DNA from: Bacteroidales bacterium UBA2712
GTDB lineage: Bacteria; Bacteroidota; Bacteroidia; Bacteroidales; Paludibacteraceae
Assembly: GCA_002354055.1 (NCBI GenBank)
Contig: DEKW01000011.1
Coordinates: 93,823 to 157,822, forward strand
Reading direction: 5' to 3'
Length of the DNA: 64,000 nucleotides
Position numbers and translations under genes: made by a program. Each line of letters starts with the position of its first letter. Within the stretch, counting starts at the first letter, position 1. Below the pieces are notes generated by a model that worked only from the letters and a program-made list of their open reading frames with translations, was not told the DNA's origin and searched no databases. This document shows, piece by piece, positions 16,694-24,659 of the stretch.

Positions 16694-16992
16694 CTTCCGC
16701 GTTTCCGATGTTGATTTTGCTTTATCGTCTCCAACTCCTCCATCGTCTTGTATATCGCTTCCTGCATCAGCACTTGCAGTTGATCGGCATATCCTAAAGC
16801 GATAGCCAGATCAATATATTGCCGCATGGAGATAGCATGCTGCTGTTCAAATCGCGCAATGGTAGGAGCCGGAACACCGGATAACTCTGCCAGTGCTTGG
16901 CGAGATAAACCTTTCTCCAGTCGTCTCGCTTTCAGCCGTTCTGCCAATTGCTGCATCAACTCCGTCGATGATATTTGTTCGAAACTATACAT
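16690..16992 (-). CDS. hipB: HipB-like XRE helix-turn-helix antitoxin (locus 2)
   Basis: A 100-residue DNA-binding protein with an XRE helix-turn-helix near residues 14-70 (SRQALAELSGVPAPTIARFE) and a basic C-terminal tail. It precedes and overlaps hipA. Two inverted repeats (17001-17014 and 17034-17046) lie between its promoter and its start and are good candidates for autoregulation. The antitoxin role is inferred from the pairing. Confidence 0.85.
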   Translation of the reverse strand: MYSFEQISSTELMQQLAERLKARRLEKGLSRQALAELSGVPAPTIARFEQQHAISMRQYIDLAIALGYADQLQVLMQEAIYKTMEELETIKQNQHRKRGR

Positions 16993-17000
16993 TAATAACG

Positions 17001-17014
17001 GATATAATAATATC
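17001..17014. promoter_or_regulatory. Candidate operator GATAT-AATA-ATATC
   Basis: Perfect 5-base arms, just upstream of hipB of locus 2. Confidence 0.4.
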
Positions 17015-17033
17015 TCTTATTTGTAAATTTATG

Positions 17034-17046
17034 CTATTACGAATAG
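17034..17046. promoter_or_regulatory. Candidate operator CTATT-ACG-AATAG
   Basis: Perfect 5-base arms around three bases, between promoter and hipB start; same architecture as the operator of locus 1. Confidence 0.45.
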
Positions 17047-17067
17047 TATCTTATTCCTTAATTCGCC

Positions 17068-17099
17068 GCAAAGATACTGCTTTTTTTTGATATATGCAA
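17068..17099 (-). promoter_or_regulatory. Promoter of hipBA locus 2
   Basis: TTG at 17099 and TATCTTTGC at 17076-17068, spacing 23. The -33 box begins four bases after the stop codon of the decarboxylase gene. Confidence 0.8.
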
Positions 17100-17102
17100 G
17101 AG

Positions 17103-18248
17103 TCAGGCGATTTTTTCACCGACTTTGACTGTTTTTGGTGTGATATGCGGGGCCTTGCCGGGCTCGAAGAAAAGGACGATGTCGCTGCCGCCGAAGAGGA
17201 AACAGCCTAACTCAGTGCCCTGAGTTAATTTATGATTTATGATTTCTTTACCCTTAAAGGGTACGATTTTTTCAGATTTATGATTTATGAAAGTCCACCG
17301 GACGGAGGAGACTTGCTGGACACCGACGGCGACAAGGGCGATCTTGCCGAAAGCAGGAGTGTCCAAGATGAGGACACCACGGGTCTCGAGCATCTGAAAA
17401 TCCGTTACGCCGAGTTGGTCATAGCGATATCTACCCTGCTCTTCGTCCCAGATAATGACACCTCCGCCGGCATGGATGCCTTCTATGGTCTTGCATTCCA
17501 GCACCGTACCATCGCACGGCGCATGGAAACGATGGTAGTCAAAGACGTCGAGAACGATATGCGTCGTCTCGCCGCCGGCAAAGACATCCCGATACGGGCT
17601 ATCGCCGAGCAAATCCAGCCAGCTAGCGATACTCGCCGTTTTGACGGGCGAAAAAGCGATCTCGCCGTCGCAAGGGGAGATAAACGAATGAAGGAGTGAA
17701 GGAGTGAAGGAGTGAACGGGATCAGGTAATGACGTGATTACGGGATTACGTAATTTCGAACGGAGCTTCCGTGCGAAGAAATCGTTCCAAGAATGCCAGT
17801 TCTCGGGCGACTCATAGCGATCGGTATCGAGCTCGAAACGCGCGTCCGTGCGCGCGATATTATAATAGGAGTCGTTCCAACTATCCGGTCCGCTGAGCCA
17901 TTTCCCCCATGCGGTATTATAGGCTTTGAGCCAAGCCGCTACATGCGGTTCGTATTGGAGAGAGGGGTATATATAGCCCTTATTGCGAAGGGCATCCAGC
18001 GGCTGATCCAAGAGAAAATAGAAATAGCCTATATTCTGGTCAATGCGGCAGAAGAAGGAAGCCTCCTCGCCGATATCCATCCCTTGCCAGGGCATACAAT
18101 GCGCAAAGCGCTCCACGTAGGCGCACCACTCCTCCACCGTCCGTACGGGATTCGTCTCCCGATGGGGATTGGCGATAGCGGCTTGCGACAGCGATTGCTC
18201 CAACAGGGGGCGTAAATCCGGATATTTATTCAACAAACCATTCGACAT
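17103..18248 (-). CDS. Phosphatidylserine decarboxylase-type pyruvoyl enzyme (second copy)
   Basis: A 381-residue protein of the phosphatidylserine decarboxylase family. It keeps the self-cleavage motif LGCFLFGGSD near residue 350, whose serine becomes the pyruvoyl group, plus FHAPCDGTV and FISPCDGEIAFSP upstream. It differs from the short Psd at 51319-51993, which is the likely housekeeping enzyme, so this copy may decarboxylate another seryl or amino-acyl substrate (inference). The start at 18248 (MSNGLLNKYPD) is preferred because it overlaps the upstream gene by 23 bases, whereas the longer frame overlaps by more. Two repeat families are written into it: SFTPSLLHSF near 185 and INHKSEKIVPFKG near 325. 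Confidence 0.82.
   Translation of the reverse strand: MSNGLLNKYPDLRPLLEQSLSQAAIANPHRETNPVRTVEEWCAYVERFAHCMPWQGMDIGEEASFFCRIDQNIGYFYFLLDQPLDALRNKGYIYPSLQYEPHVAAWLKAYNTAWGKWLSGPDSWNDSYYNIARTDARFELDTDRYESPENWHSWNDFFARKLRSKLRNPVITSLPDPVHSFTPSLLHSFISPCDGEIAFSPVKTASIASWLDLLGDSPYRDVFAGGETTHIVLDVFDYHRFHAPCDGTVLECKTIEGIHAGGGVIIWDEEQGRYRYDQLGVTDFQMLETRGVLILDTPAFGKIALVAVGVQQVSSVRWTFINHKSEKIVPFKGKEIINHKLTQGTELGCFLFGGSDIVLFFEPGKAPHITPKTVKVGEKIA
17226..17291. repeat. In-frame GATTTATGATTT repeat in the decarboxylase gene
   Basis: TTTATGATTTATGATTT units on both sides of ACCCTTAAAGGGT. On the coding strand they encode INHKSEK and KEIINHK. The same repeat is intergenic at 26586-26634 and 35516-35566. Confidence 0.8.
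17687..17717. repeat. In-frame GAGTGAAG repeat in the decarboxylase gene
   Basis: GAATGAAG-GAGTGAAG-GAGTGAAG-GAGTGAA, read on the minus strand as SFTPSLLHSFI. The same unit is expanded in the Ca2+/Na+ exchanger gene at 36046-36139. Confidence 0.8.
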
Positions 18249-19377
18249 ATTTGCGGACAAGGGATGCAAAGCGGCGGATAGAAGATTCTTTATAATGGGT
18301 AGCGGAGTAGCGGAAATAGAGCGACAAGTCCTCCGCGTGCTCATGGATCTCTACGTCCAAAAGCGCATAAGCGTACTTTTGCTTCGGAACAGAAACTATT
18401 TCTATCGGCAGGTCTATATTCCGGAGCATATCTTCGGGATCGGTAATACGCAGCACATTGACGGCGTAGTTCCAGCGTTTGTTATAAGGCGCCGTCAGCG
18501 TATAGGGATAATCGCTATGCGCTATACCTGAGCGGATTTGATTACGAGCCTCGCGAATCAAATCCGATTTATGATTTATGATTTTTGATTTATGATTTAT
18601 TTTGAACGGTATATCGCGATGGAGACTACCGAAGATACGCTGTTCTTCAAGCGTCTCGCGGCCTTCATAAGCCCACGTAAGCGCTGCTTCATCTGTACCG
18701 TAGTACTCTGCTATAGCGAGCGATGTACAAAGCGAGAAGAGACCATCCAGAGAGAGGAAATTCTTCTTAGAGAGGTTTCGGATTTTCGCCTGCAGGTCAG
18801 TATAATCCGATTTATAGATTCCCGGTTTGGGAGGAAGAAGAGTGAACAACCTTTTCCGATCAGTCGTCGGACGGACAGGAACGGAGGTGTTGGCGAATTC
18901 GTTAATCAGCCAATCGCGGCTGATACGATAATGCGGGTCTGTCTTATGCTGCTCAAAACGCGCTACATAGCCCCAGTAATTATCCGGTTCCAGGGGTAGA
19001 CCTTCGTACGCACGGCGGATATCATCCAATAGTATCTCTATACTTTTCCCATCGCCTAAGATGCGGCTTATCTGCGCTTGGATGATCAAATCGTCCCCGC
19101 GAACGGACAACGCTATATCATGAAAACGTCCGTGGAACATATCTTTCAAGGGCGAGGAATAATGGTTGCCCAGCCAATCCACCCGCATCTGAAAAACCGG
19201 ATGGTTCGCTAAGGCAGCACGGATAGCTCGCTCTATATGTTTTTTTTCTTTCGCTCCGTCATGCCATTTGATAAGCACAGGAAATAAATAAAAGCCAACT
19301 CCCCACCTCGTCATATCAAATACGAGTTGAGAAAAGGGAAGAAGCGGATAGGTTATTTGAGATTTGAGATTTAACAT
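18226..19377 (-). CDS. Condensation-domain-like acyltransferase
   Basis: A 383-residue protein that resembles stand-alone condensation/alcohol acetyltransferase (CoA-dependent acyltransferase fold) proteins: N-terminal ALANHPVFQMRVDW near 55, SRILGDGKS near 110 in the place of the HHxxxDG motif, and a second half with SLCTSLAIAEYY and GREtLEEQ-type spacing near 245. The catalytic histidine of HHxxxDG is replaced by Arg, so it may be inactive as a classical condensation domain or use another mechanism. The C-terminal half contains INHKSKIINHKSD, coded by a dispersed repeat. It overlaps the decarboxylase start by 23 bases and follows the DUF4105 gene by seven. Confidence 0.7.
   Translation of the reverse strand: MLNLKSQITYPLLPFSQLVFDMTRWGVGFYLFPVLIKWHDGAKEKKHIERAIRAALANHPVFQMRVDWLGNHYSSPLKDMFHGRFHDIALSVRGDDLIIQAQISRILGDGKSIEILLDDIRRAYEGLPLEPDNYWGYVARFEQHKTDPHYRISRDWLINEFANTSVPVRPTTDRKRLFTLLPPKPGIYKSDYTDLQAKIRNLSKKNFLSLDGLFSLCTSLAIAEYYGTDEAALTWAYEGRETLEEQRIFGSLHRDIPFKINHKSKIINHKSDLIREARNQIRSGIAHSDYPYTLTAPYNKRWNYAVNVLRITDPEDMLRNIDLPIEIVSVPKQKYAYALLDVEIHEHAEDLSLYFRYSATHYKESSIRRFASLVRKYVEWFVE
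18566..18604. repeat. In-frame GATTTATGATTT repeat in the acyltransferase gene
   Basis: Three to four units, read on the coding strand as INHKSKIINHKSD. Same family as 17226-17291. Confidence 0.8.
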
Positions 19378-19384
19378 TGGAGAT

Positions 19385-20284
19385 TTATGACCTAAGTTTA
19401 CGGATAATAGCCCATATTATTCCCCCTGCAATGATGATTAAGAATAAGACTCCGCACAATTGTGGGGTAAACCATGGTGCTTTCGCCACAACCGGATCTG
19501 CCTCCACGATATCCCCCACATAAGACAATACCGGCTCTCCATTAAGTGTTGATTGAGACCACACTTCCACTAAGTCAGGTGGAAAAATGATTTTTTGCTT
19601 AGGCGACTGCATCTGCGACAAAGACCTGCCTGCTGTTATACGAAATCCCAATAGCGTCCAAGGATAGTTTTTCAAATGCTCCTCCGTTATCTCCATCGCC
19701 GATTTAGTCAGAAATTTCTCCGGCCAGTTATACTTGATTTGCGTAGGAGAAAGTGCTTTCTCTACATAACGAAGAACGGTATTCGTACAACCGAATTTCA
19801 CCAGATTCATCTGCATATCACGCTCCGACATCATATGGTTATCCATCTGCTCCCAGAGACGTTGCTCGGCATCAGCAGGCATATTAATGCGGTATTCATG
19901 CACAGCGCGTTTCCACACACGATAGTCCTCCATATAGTCGTCCGTATGAACACCAAACATACCCATTTTTAGTTTGCCCGTTAGATAATCCCATAACTGG
20001 CCTTTAATCTTCTCACTCTCGTAACTAAAGCAATAATCCAACCCAAAAGTCGGACATTGCAGACGCAAGAATGCATGACCGGCAATACCCAGATAGTCCT
20101 GGCTCTGGTCCGTAGGATCTGCAACACAGAGAGATACCATCACGAAATCCGGTGCTAGGCGGTCGATGGTATCATTAAAACCCTGCGCAGCATTCCGCTC
20201 CGCTACAGATAGTTTCTGACACTGTCCCCCTACCATCCAAACCAGTGCGAAACATATGCCTATTATTCTCCGTATCATTTTCAT
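19385..20284 (-). CDS. DUF4105 (Lnb-like) periplasmic membrane-anchored protein
   Basis: A 299-residue protein. The N-terminal signal segment MIRRIIGICFALVWMVGG precedes a domain with AGHAFLRL near 75 and GCTNTVLRYVE near 165, which match the GH-x-x-LR and Cys motifs of DUF4105. Members of this family include Lnb of enterococci, which transfers an acyl chain within lipoproteins; activity here is inferred only. A C-terminal membrane helix (GVLFLIIIAGGIIWAII) anchors it. The ATG at 20284 is chosen because the promoter at 20298-20329 lies upstream of it, ruling out the longer frame. It is the first gene of the acyl-transfer operon. Confidence 0.75.
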   Translation of the reverse strand: MKMIRRIIGICFALVWMVGGQCQKLSVAERNAAQGFNDTIDRLAPDFVMVSLCVADPTDQSQDYLGIAGHAFLRLQCPTFGLDYCFSYESEKIKGQLWDYLTGKLKMGMFGVHTDDYMEDYRVWKRAVHEYRINMPADAEQRLWEQMDNHMMSERDMQMNLVKFGCTNTVLRYVEKALSPTQIKYNWPEKFLTKSAMEITEEHLKNYPWTLLGFRITAGRSLSQMQSPKQKIIFPPDLVEVWSQSTLNGEPVLSYVGDIVEADPVVAKAPWFTPQLCGVLFLIIIAGGIIWAIIRKLRS

Positions 20285-20297
20285 ATATTTTAATGCT

Positions 20298-20329
20298 GCA
20301 AAGATACAACAAAAGTTTGACATACGCAA
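20298..20329 (-). promoter_or_regulatory. Promoter of the DUF4105 operon
   Basis: TTG at 20329 and TATCTTTGC at 20306-20298, spacing 23. Divergent from the rsmF promoter. Confidence 0.8.
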
Positions 20330-20357
20330 ATATTTTAGATACTTTTGTGCGAAAAAC

Positions 20358-20389
20358 TTGCATATTTCGAAAAAAAGCAGTATCTTTGC
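20358..20389 (+). promoter_or_regulatory. Promoter of rsmF
   Basis: TTG at 20358 and TATCTTTGC at 20381-20389, spacing 23, shared AAAAAAAGCAG spacer. Confidence 0.82.
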
Positions 20390-20427
20390 ACTCGATTTGG
20401 TTAAATGGCCAAAAGCACGCAAAAAGG

Positions 20428-21777
20428 ATGCTACCCGTAGAATTCATAGAAAGCATGCACCAGCAGTTGGGCGCGGAAGCGGAACTGCTGATTCGGGCGC
20501 TGGAGACGGCGCCGGTGACGTCTATTAGGTTGAATAACAAGATAGACGTCCTGACTTTCGATTGCGACACGGACGAGGTGCCGTGGCATGTAGACGGATA
20601 CTACCTGAGCGAGCGGCCGGCATTCACTTTAGATCCCTTATTTCACGCAGGTTGCTACTACGTCCAGGAGGCGAGTTCGATGTTCCTTCAGCAGGCGCTG
20701 GAGCAGTACGTCGATCCCTCGTCTATCGTGCTGGATCTCTGCGCTGCGCCGGGCGGCAAGAGTACGCTGATTAGCGAATACCTGGGCCGATTCGGCTTGT
20801 TGGTCAGCAATGAAGTGGTGCGTCAGCGGGTGTTTATCCTCTCGGAGAACATCCAGAAATGGGGCAACGGCAACACGGTTGTGACCCATAACACCGCGGA
20901 GGAGTACGGCGAGCGGTGCCGGCATTTATTCGACTGCATGGTAGTCGATGCGCCGTGCTCGGGCGAGGGTATGTTCCGTAAAGACGAGCAGGCCCGCGCG
21001 GAGTGGAGCCCTGCGGCGGTGCGCAAGTGTGCCGAGCGGCAGCGGAGTATCCTGATGGACGCATGGGATGCGTTAAAGCCCGGTGGTATCCTGATTTACA
21101 GTACCTGCACCTTCAACGAGGAGGAGAACGAGAAGAACGTCGAATGGATCGCCGAGAGCCTTGGCGCCGAGGTGCTGCCAATTGATTATGATCCCTCCTG
21201 GGGTATCACCGAAGGAACGATGGGCTACCATTTCTACCCGCATAAGACCAAGGGCGAAGGGTTCTATATCTGCGCCTTGAGGAAGAACGACGACGAGCCG
21301 TTGAGCATGGTCAATATCAAGCCCAAGAACCGCAAGGAGAACGGCTCCAGCAGCAAGGCAGAGTACCTTCCGGTGATGCGTTCCTGGCTCCAGCATCCGG
21401 ACGAGTGGGCTATCCGTTATTCGGATCGTTTCGCCACCGCTTATCCTATGAAATTCAAGGAGATATGCGAATATCTGTCCGACCAAATGACCTGTATCTC
21501 TTTAGGTTTTGGTCTGGGCGAAGAGCGCGGCAAAGGTATCGCGCCGCAGCATAGCCTGAGTATGATAAAAGACCTCCAGAAGGAGGCCTTTCCAACCATC
21601 GCACTAACGCGCGAACAAGCATTAAGTTATCTTCGTACGGAGGCTTTATTGCTGGGCGGCGTTCCCTTAGGACTGATCCTGTTGACCTACGAGGGCGTGC
21701 CTCTCGGTTTCGCCAAGAACGTAGGCAACCGCCTTAACAATCTCTACCCTAACGAGTGGAGGATTCGTAAACTGTAG
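20428..21777 (+). CDS. rsmF: rRNA cytosine-C5 methyltransferase, RsmF/NOP2 family
   Basis: S-adenosylmethionine-dependent methyltransferase acting on cytosine of 16S rRNA. Motifs: LDLCAAPGGKSTL near 103 for cofactor binding, VVDAPCSGEGMFRK near 170 with one catalytic cysteine and YSTCTFNEEENE near 220 with the other. The C-terminal part (about 340-449) fits the RsmF-specific PUA-like extension. The start at 20428 (MLPVEFIESM) follows the promoter by about 40 bases; an upstream extension would run through the promoter. No signs of transfer. 449 residues is normal. Confidence 0.92.
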   Translation: MLPVEFIESMHQQLGAEAELLIRALETAPVTSIRLNNKIDVLTFDCDTDEVPWHVDGYYLSERPAFTLDPLFHAGCYYVQEASSMFLQQALEQYVDPSSIVLDLCAAPGGKSTLISEYLGRFGLLVSNEVVRQRVFILSENIQKWGNGNTVVTHNTAEEYGERCRHLFDCMVVDAPCSGEGMFRKDEQARAEWSPAAVRKCAERQRSILMDAWDALKPGGILIYSTCTFNEEENEKNVEWIAESLGAEVLPIDYDPSWGITEGTMGYHFYPHKTKGEGFYICALRKNDDEPLSMVNIKPKNRKENGSSSKAEYLPVMRSWLQHPDEWAIRYSDRFATAYPMKFKEICEYLSDQMTCISLGFGLGEERGKGIAPQHSLSMIKDLQKEAFPTIALTREQALSYLRTEALLLGGVPLGLILLTYEGVPLGFAKNVGNRLNNLYPNEWRIRKL

Positions 21778-21786
21778 CATCCCGTA

Positions 21787-22848
21787 TCAGAACGAGATGC
21801 CCAGTTTAGCCGTAATCGACTGACCAAACTCAAGTCCTTCTCCCCTGTCACCTAACATTCCCACCAACAAACCTGTTGTACCGAACGCGATATTGACATG
21901 TCTGCCAAACTCGAGTCCGAGGAAGCCGCCGTAGTGCATACCTAAGCCGTAGCGCAGGTCGCTACTATTCTTCCAATCGTTTTTATGATTGAAATAATCC
22001 ATCAAGAAGTCCGCACCTAAACGAAGTTCGAAGAAGGGGATGACCTTTCTCCGTCCGAAATAGAAACGGGAGTCGAAATACACCGGGATATTGATCGGAC
22101 GCGCGTCGTTGTCACTATCATACCGGCCAAATGCCATCTCCATACCCCATCCCAAACCGAGATAGACATTCTGGTTCTTGGTTCGCCAGAGGTAGTTATT
22201 CTGGAAGGTAAAGCCGTGGCCGCCCTCCATAAAACGAATCGGCTCAAAATAATAACCAAACTCTAATCCCACGATAAACGGGTTACGCAGGTAAGGCGGT
22301 TTCTTCGTCTTAATCGGCTTCGACGGCGTGATGGCTTTCGTCATATCGCCGGCAGAGATCGTTTTCTGGCTATAACCGGCGTTAGCACCGATATAGATCG
22401 TATTATAGTTAACCGGTTGCGGATCGAGCCCCTGCAGGATGCGGAGGTCTTCCTCGGTCGCCGTACGGAAATTACGGTAACGAGCCGGATAACCGACCAC
22501 CTGCATGGTGTAAGACTGCTTGAAGGGGTGATAGACCTTGGTCTGCACCTTCTCTCGCGGCTGTACGATGACGTCCGCGTTGGTATTCTCCAGCATCTCT
22601 CCTAACAACACCTTCCGCATCTCGGATTTGAGCATCACGTGCTTGAAAGAGATATTCGTCCAAGAGGTATCGTTCTTCGCCAAGACGGTATCTACCACCA
22701 GGTCTGCCACGGTAGGCAACTGTTGGATGTCCGCCTCGATCTCAAGCGTACGGGCAGTACGAGTAGTAGAGGTACTTCTCATCGTGCCGCACGAAGAAAA
22801 ACCGACCAGTACGAATACGGAGATTAGTAAAAATCGGAAATTTTTCAT
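21787..22848 (-). CDS. Lipoprotein with predicted beta-barrel, GYPAR family
   Basis: A 353-residue protein with a lipoprotein signal peptide (VFVLVGFSSC, lipobox Cys at 20). Residues 40-145 are related to the neighbouring 180-residue lipoprotein: both share NADVIVQP/NADILVNP and GYPARYRNFR/GYPARHTNFR. The second half (about 190-353) has alternating aromatic strands (FEPIRFMEGG, YFDSRFYFGRR, LRLGADFLMDYF) and ends in LGISF, typical of an outer-membrane barrel. Not otherwise recognised. Only eight bases separate it from its partner, so they are one transcription unit. The function is unknown; an envelope role is inferred. Confidence 0.75.
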   Translation of the reverse strand: MKNFRFLLISVFVLVGFSSCGTMRSTSTTRTARTLEIEADIQQLPTVADLVVDTVLAKNDTSWTNISFKHVMLKSEMRKVLLGEMLENTNADVIVQPREKVQTKVYHPFKQSYTMQVVGYPARYRNFRTATEEDLRILQGLDPQPVNYNTIYIGANAGYSQKTISAGDMTKAITPSKPIKTKKPPYLRNPFIVGLEFGYYFEPIRFMEGGHGFTFQNNYLWRTKNQNVYLGLGWGMEMAFGRYDSDNDARPINIPVYFDSRFYFGRRKVIPFFELRLGADFLMDYFNHKNDWKNSSDLRYGLGMHYGGFLGLEFGRHVNIAFGTTGLLVGMLGDRGEGLEFGQSITAKLGISF

Positions 22849-22856
22849 ACGAGAGA

Positions 22857-23399
22857 TTATTTCTTGGATTTAGACTTGTTTTGTGCCGGAGCGGGAGCCG
22901 GAGCTACAGGAGCAGGAGCGGGAGCCGGAGCAGCTACCTCATTCTTGATCTCACCACCGTTGATAACGATCTGCGGAGCGTTCTGAGCTTTGGCTTTCTC
23001 GATCATATAGTTGCTTTGCTCCTCGAAGGAGATATTACGGAAATTCGTATGGCGAGCCGGATAACCGCTGACGGTTACGCGAGCGATACGACCATCGACA
23101 TACTCCGTGGTGTAAAGCGGGTTAACGAGGATGTCGGCGTTGTTCTTCTCCAAGAGTTCACCGATAGCGTTCTCACGCATTTGGGCCTCGGAGATAACGA
23201 CCTTCTCGTTCTTCGGAGCCTCGACAGTCAGACGAACCTTGATAGGCGATACTTCCAGATCAGAAGTGGTCCACTGTGCCCATGTCTCAACAGGCATTTT
23301 CATTGTTTCTGCCGTACGGGAGGTGGTCACCATCGGGGACTTGCACGACGTTAGGATTGCGCCACAAGCGACAATCGCAAAAAGGAGTGTTTTTTTCAT
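22857..23399 (-). CDS. Small lipoprotein, GYPAR family, with Pro/Ala tail
   Basis: A 180-residue lipoprotein: signal peptide MKKTLLFAIVACGAILTSC with Cys 19 as lipid site. The core (about 50-130) is paralogous to the N-terminal part of the downstream lipoprotein, with GYPARHTNFRNISFEE. The C-terminus is low-complexity PAPAPAPVAPAPAPAQ followed by a lysine tail KSKSKK, which could contact peptidoglycan or membrane. First gene of a pair. No standard promoter was identified in the 97 bases before it. Confidence 0.75.
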   Translation of the reverse strand: MKKTLLFAIVACGAILTSCKSPMVTTSRTAETMKMPVETWAQWTTSDLEVSPIKVRLTVEAPKNEKVVISEAQMRENAIGELLEKNNADILVNPLYTTEYVDGRIARVTVSGYPARHTNFRNISFEEQSNYMIEKAKAQNAPQIVINGGEIKNEVAAPAPAPAPVAPAPAPAQNKSKSKK

Positions 23400-23477
23400 T
23401 GTAGATAAGAGTGTTTGTTGCCCGTTGGGTCCCGCAAAGGGCTGGTAAGTAATACGTGTATATATAAGCGTGGGGCC

Positions 23478-23493
23478 GTACTGAAACCAGTAC
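23478..23493. terminator. Hairpin after rhlE
   Basis: GTACTG-AAAC-CAGTAC, immediately downstream of the rhlE stop on the minus strand. There is no T run, so its role as a terminator is uncertain. Confidence 0.4.
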
Positions 23494-23496
23494 CCG

Positions 23497-24630
23497 TTAT
23501 ATCAATTCTTTGGGCAGCGGTAGCCGCGTTATTTTCGTCTTCAGGAACCGCTCGATACGCATCCAGTAGCGGTTATCTTCTTTGGAGACGAGGGTAATCG
23601 CCTCGCCGAGGTTCTCCGCACGTGCGGTGCGGCCTATACGATGGATATAATCCTCGGGATCATGCGGCACGTCGTAATTGATGACCAGCGGCACGTCCGT
23701 CACATCGATACCTCGGGAGACAACATCCGTCGCCACGAGTATTCCTACCTTGCCGTTTCTGAAATCCAGCATCACCTGATCCCGTTCTGCCTGCTCGAGG
23801 TCGGAATGCATTGCGCGCGCGTCAATCTTATAGGAACGCAGCGCGCGCGTGAGGTCCTTGACGCGCTGCTTCTTGCCGGCAAAAAGGATGACTTTCTTCA
23901 GGTTGGATTGACCGAGGTAGTGCAGCAGGAAGGGTGTTTTCTGCGCCTCGTTGAGCTGGACATACTGCTGGTTAATGGTCTCCGGCGGCCGTGAGACGGC
24001 TATCTGCACCTCTACCGGCCGACGCATGATCGCCTTCGCCATCTGGCGGATCTTAGGCGGCATGGTAGCAGAGAACATGATCGTCTGGCGGTCCTTAGGC
24101 AGCTTGCGGACGATAGTCATGATATCGTCGTAGAAACCCATATCCAGCATCCGGTCCGCTTCGTCGAGGATGAAGTACTTCACGCCAGAGAAATCGATAT
24201 CGTAGATATTCATCTGGCTCAAGAGCCGTCCTGGGGTAGCGATGACGATGTCCGCACCTTTCTGCAGACCCGTGACCTGCGTGCCCCAGGCACCGTTGTC
24301 TTTTCCGCCGTAGATAGGCACCGAAGAGAACGGCACATAATATCCGAAGCCCTCCATCTGCTGGTCTATCTGCTGCGCCAACTCGCGCGTCGGCGCCATG
24401 ATGATCGCGTTCAGTTTGTCGGGGTCGTGGTCGTCGTACGCGAGGTTCGTCAGCAAGGGAAGTATATACGCCGCGGTCTTACCTGTACCCGTCTGGGCAC
24501 AAGCGATCACGTCGTGGCGGTCCAGGATCACCGGGATGGCTTTCTCCTGTACGGGCGTGCATTCATCAAAATGCATGTCCCACAAGGCGTCTAACACCTC
24601 ATCCGATAATGCGAGTTCGTCAAAGAACAT
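23497..24630 (-). CDS. rhlE: DEAD-box RNA helicase, RhlE-like
   Basis: ATP-dependent RNA helicase. Motifs in order: Q-motif region, Walker A AQTGTGKTAA near 43, PTRELAQQ near 85, DEADRMLDMGF near 155, SATMP near 190 and HRIGRTARAE near 335. At 377 residues it has the two RecA domains and almost no C-terminal tail, the minimal form of RhlE-type proteins. Likely roles are ribosome assembly or RNA decay; this is family knowledge. It lies after the four-helix-bundle gene, separated by a short CTTTCGCC-type repeat. Confidence 0.88.
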   Translation of the reverse strand: MFFDELALSDEVLDALWDMHFDECTPVQEKAIPVILDRHDVIACAQTGTGKTAAYILPLLTNLAYDDHDPDKLNAIIMAPTRELAQQIDQQMEGFGYYVPFSSVPIYGGKDNGAWGTQVTGLQKGADIVIATPGRLLSQMNIYDIDFSGVKYFILDEADRMLDMGFYDDIMTIVRKLPKDRQTIMFSATMPPKIRQMAKAIMRRPVEVQIAVSRPPETINQQYVQLNEAQKTPFLLHYLGQSNLKKVILFAGKKQRVKDLTRALRSYKIDARAMHSDLEQAERDQVMLDFRNGKVGILVATDVVSRGIDVTDVPLVINYDVPHDPEDYIHRIGRTARAENLGEAITLVSKEDNRYWMRIERFLKTKITRLPLPKELI

Positions 24631-24659
24631 ATTAAAGGCGAAAGGTTAGAGGTTATAGG

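Noticed and set aside
20285..20422. N-terminal extension of the DUF4105 protein to 20422
   Set aside because: It would be transcribed from upstream of its own promoter and lacks a signal peptide at that start.
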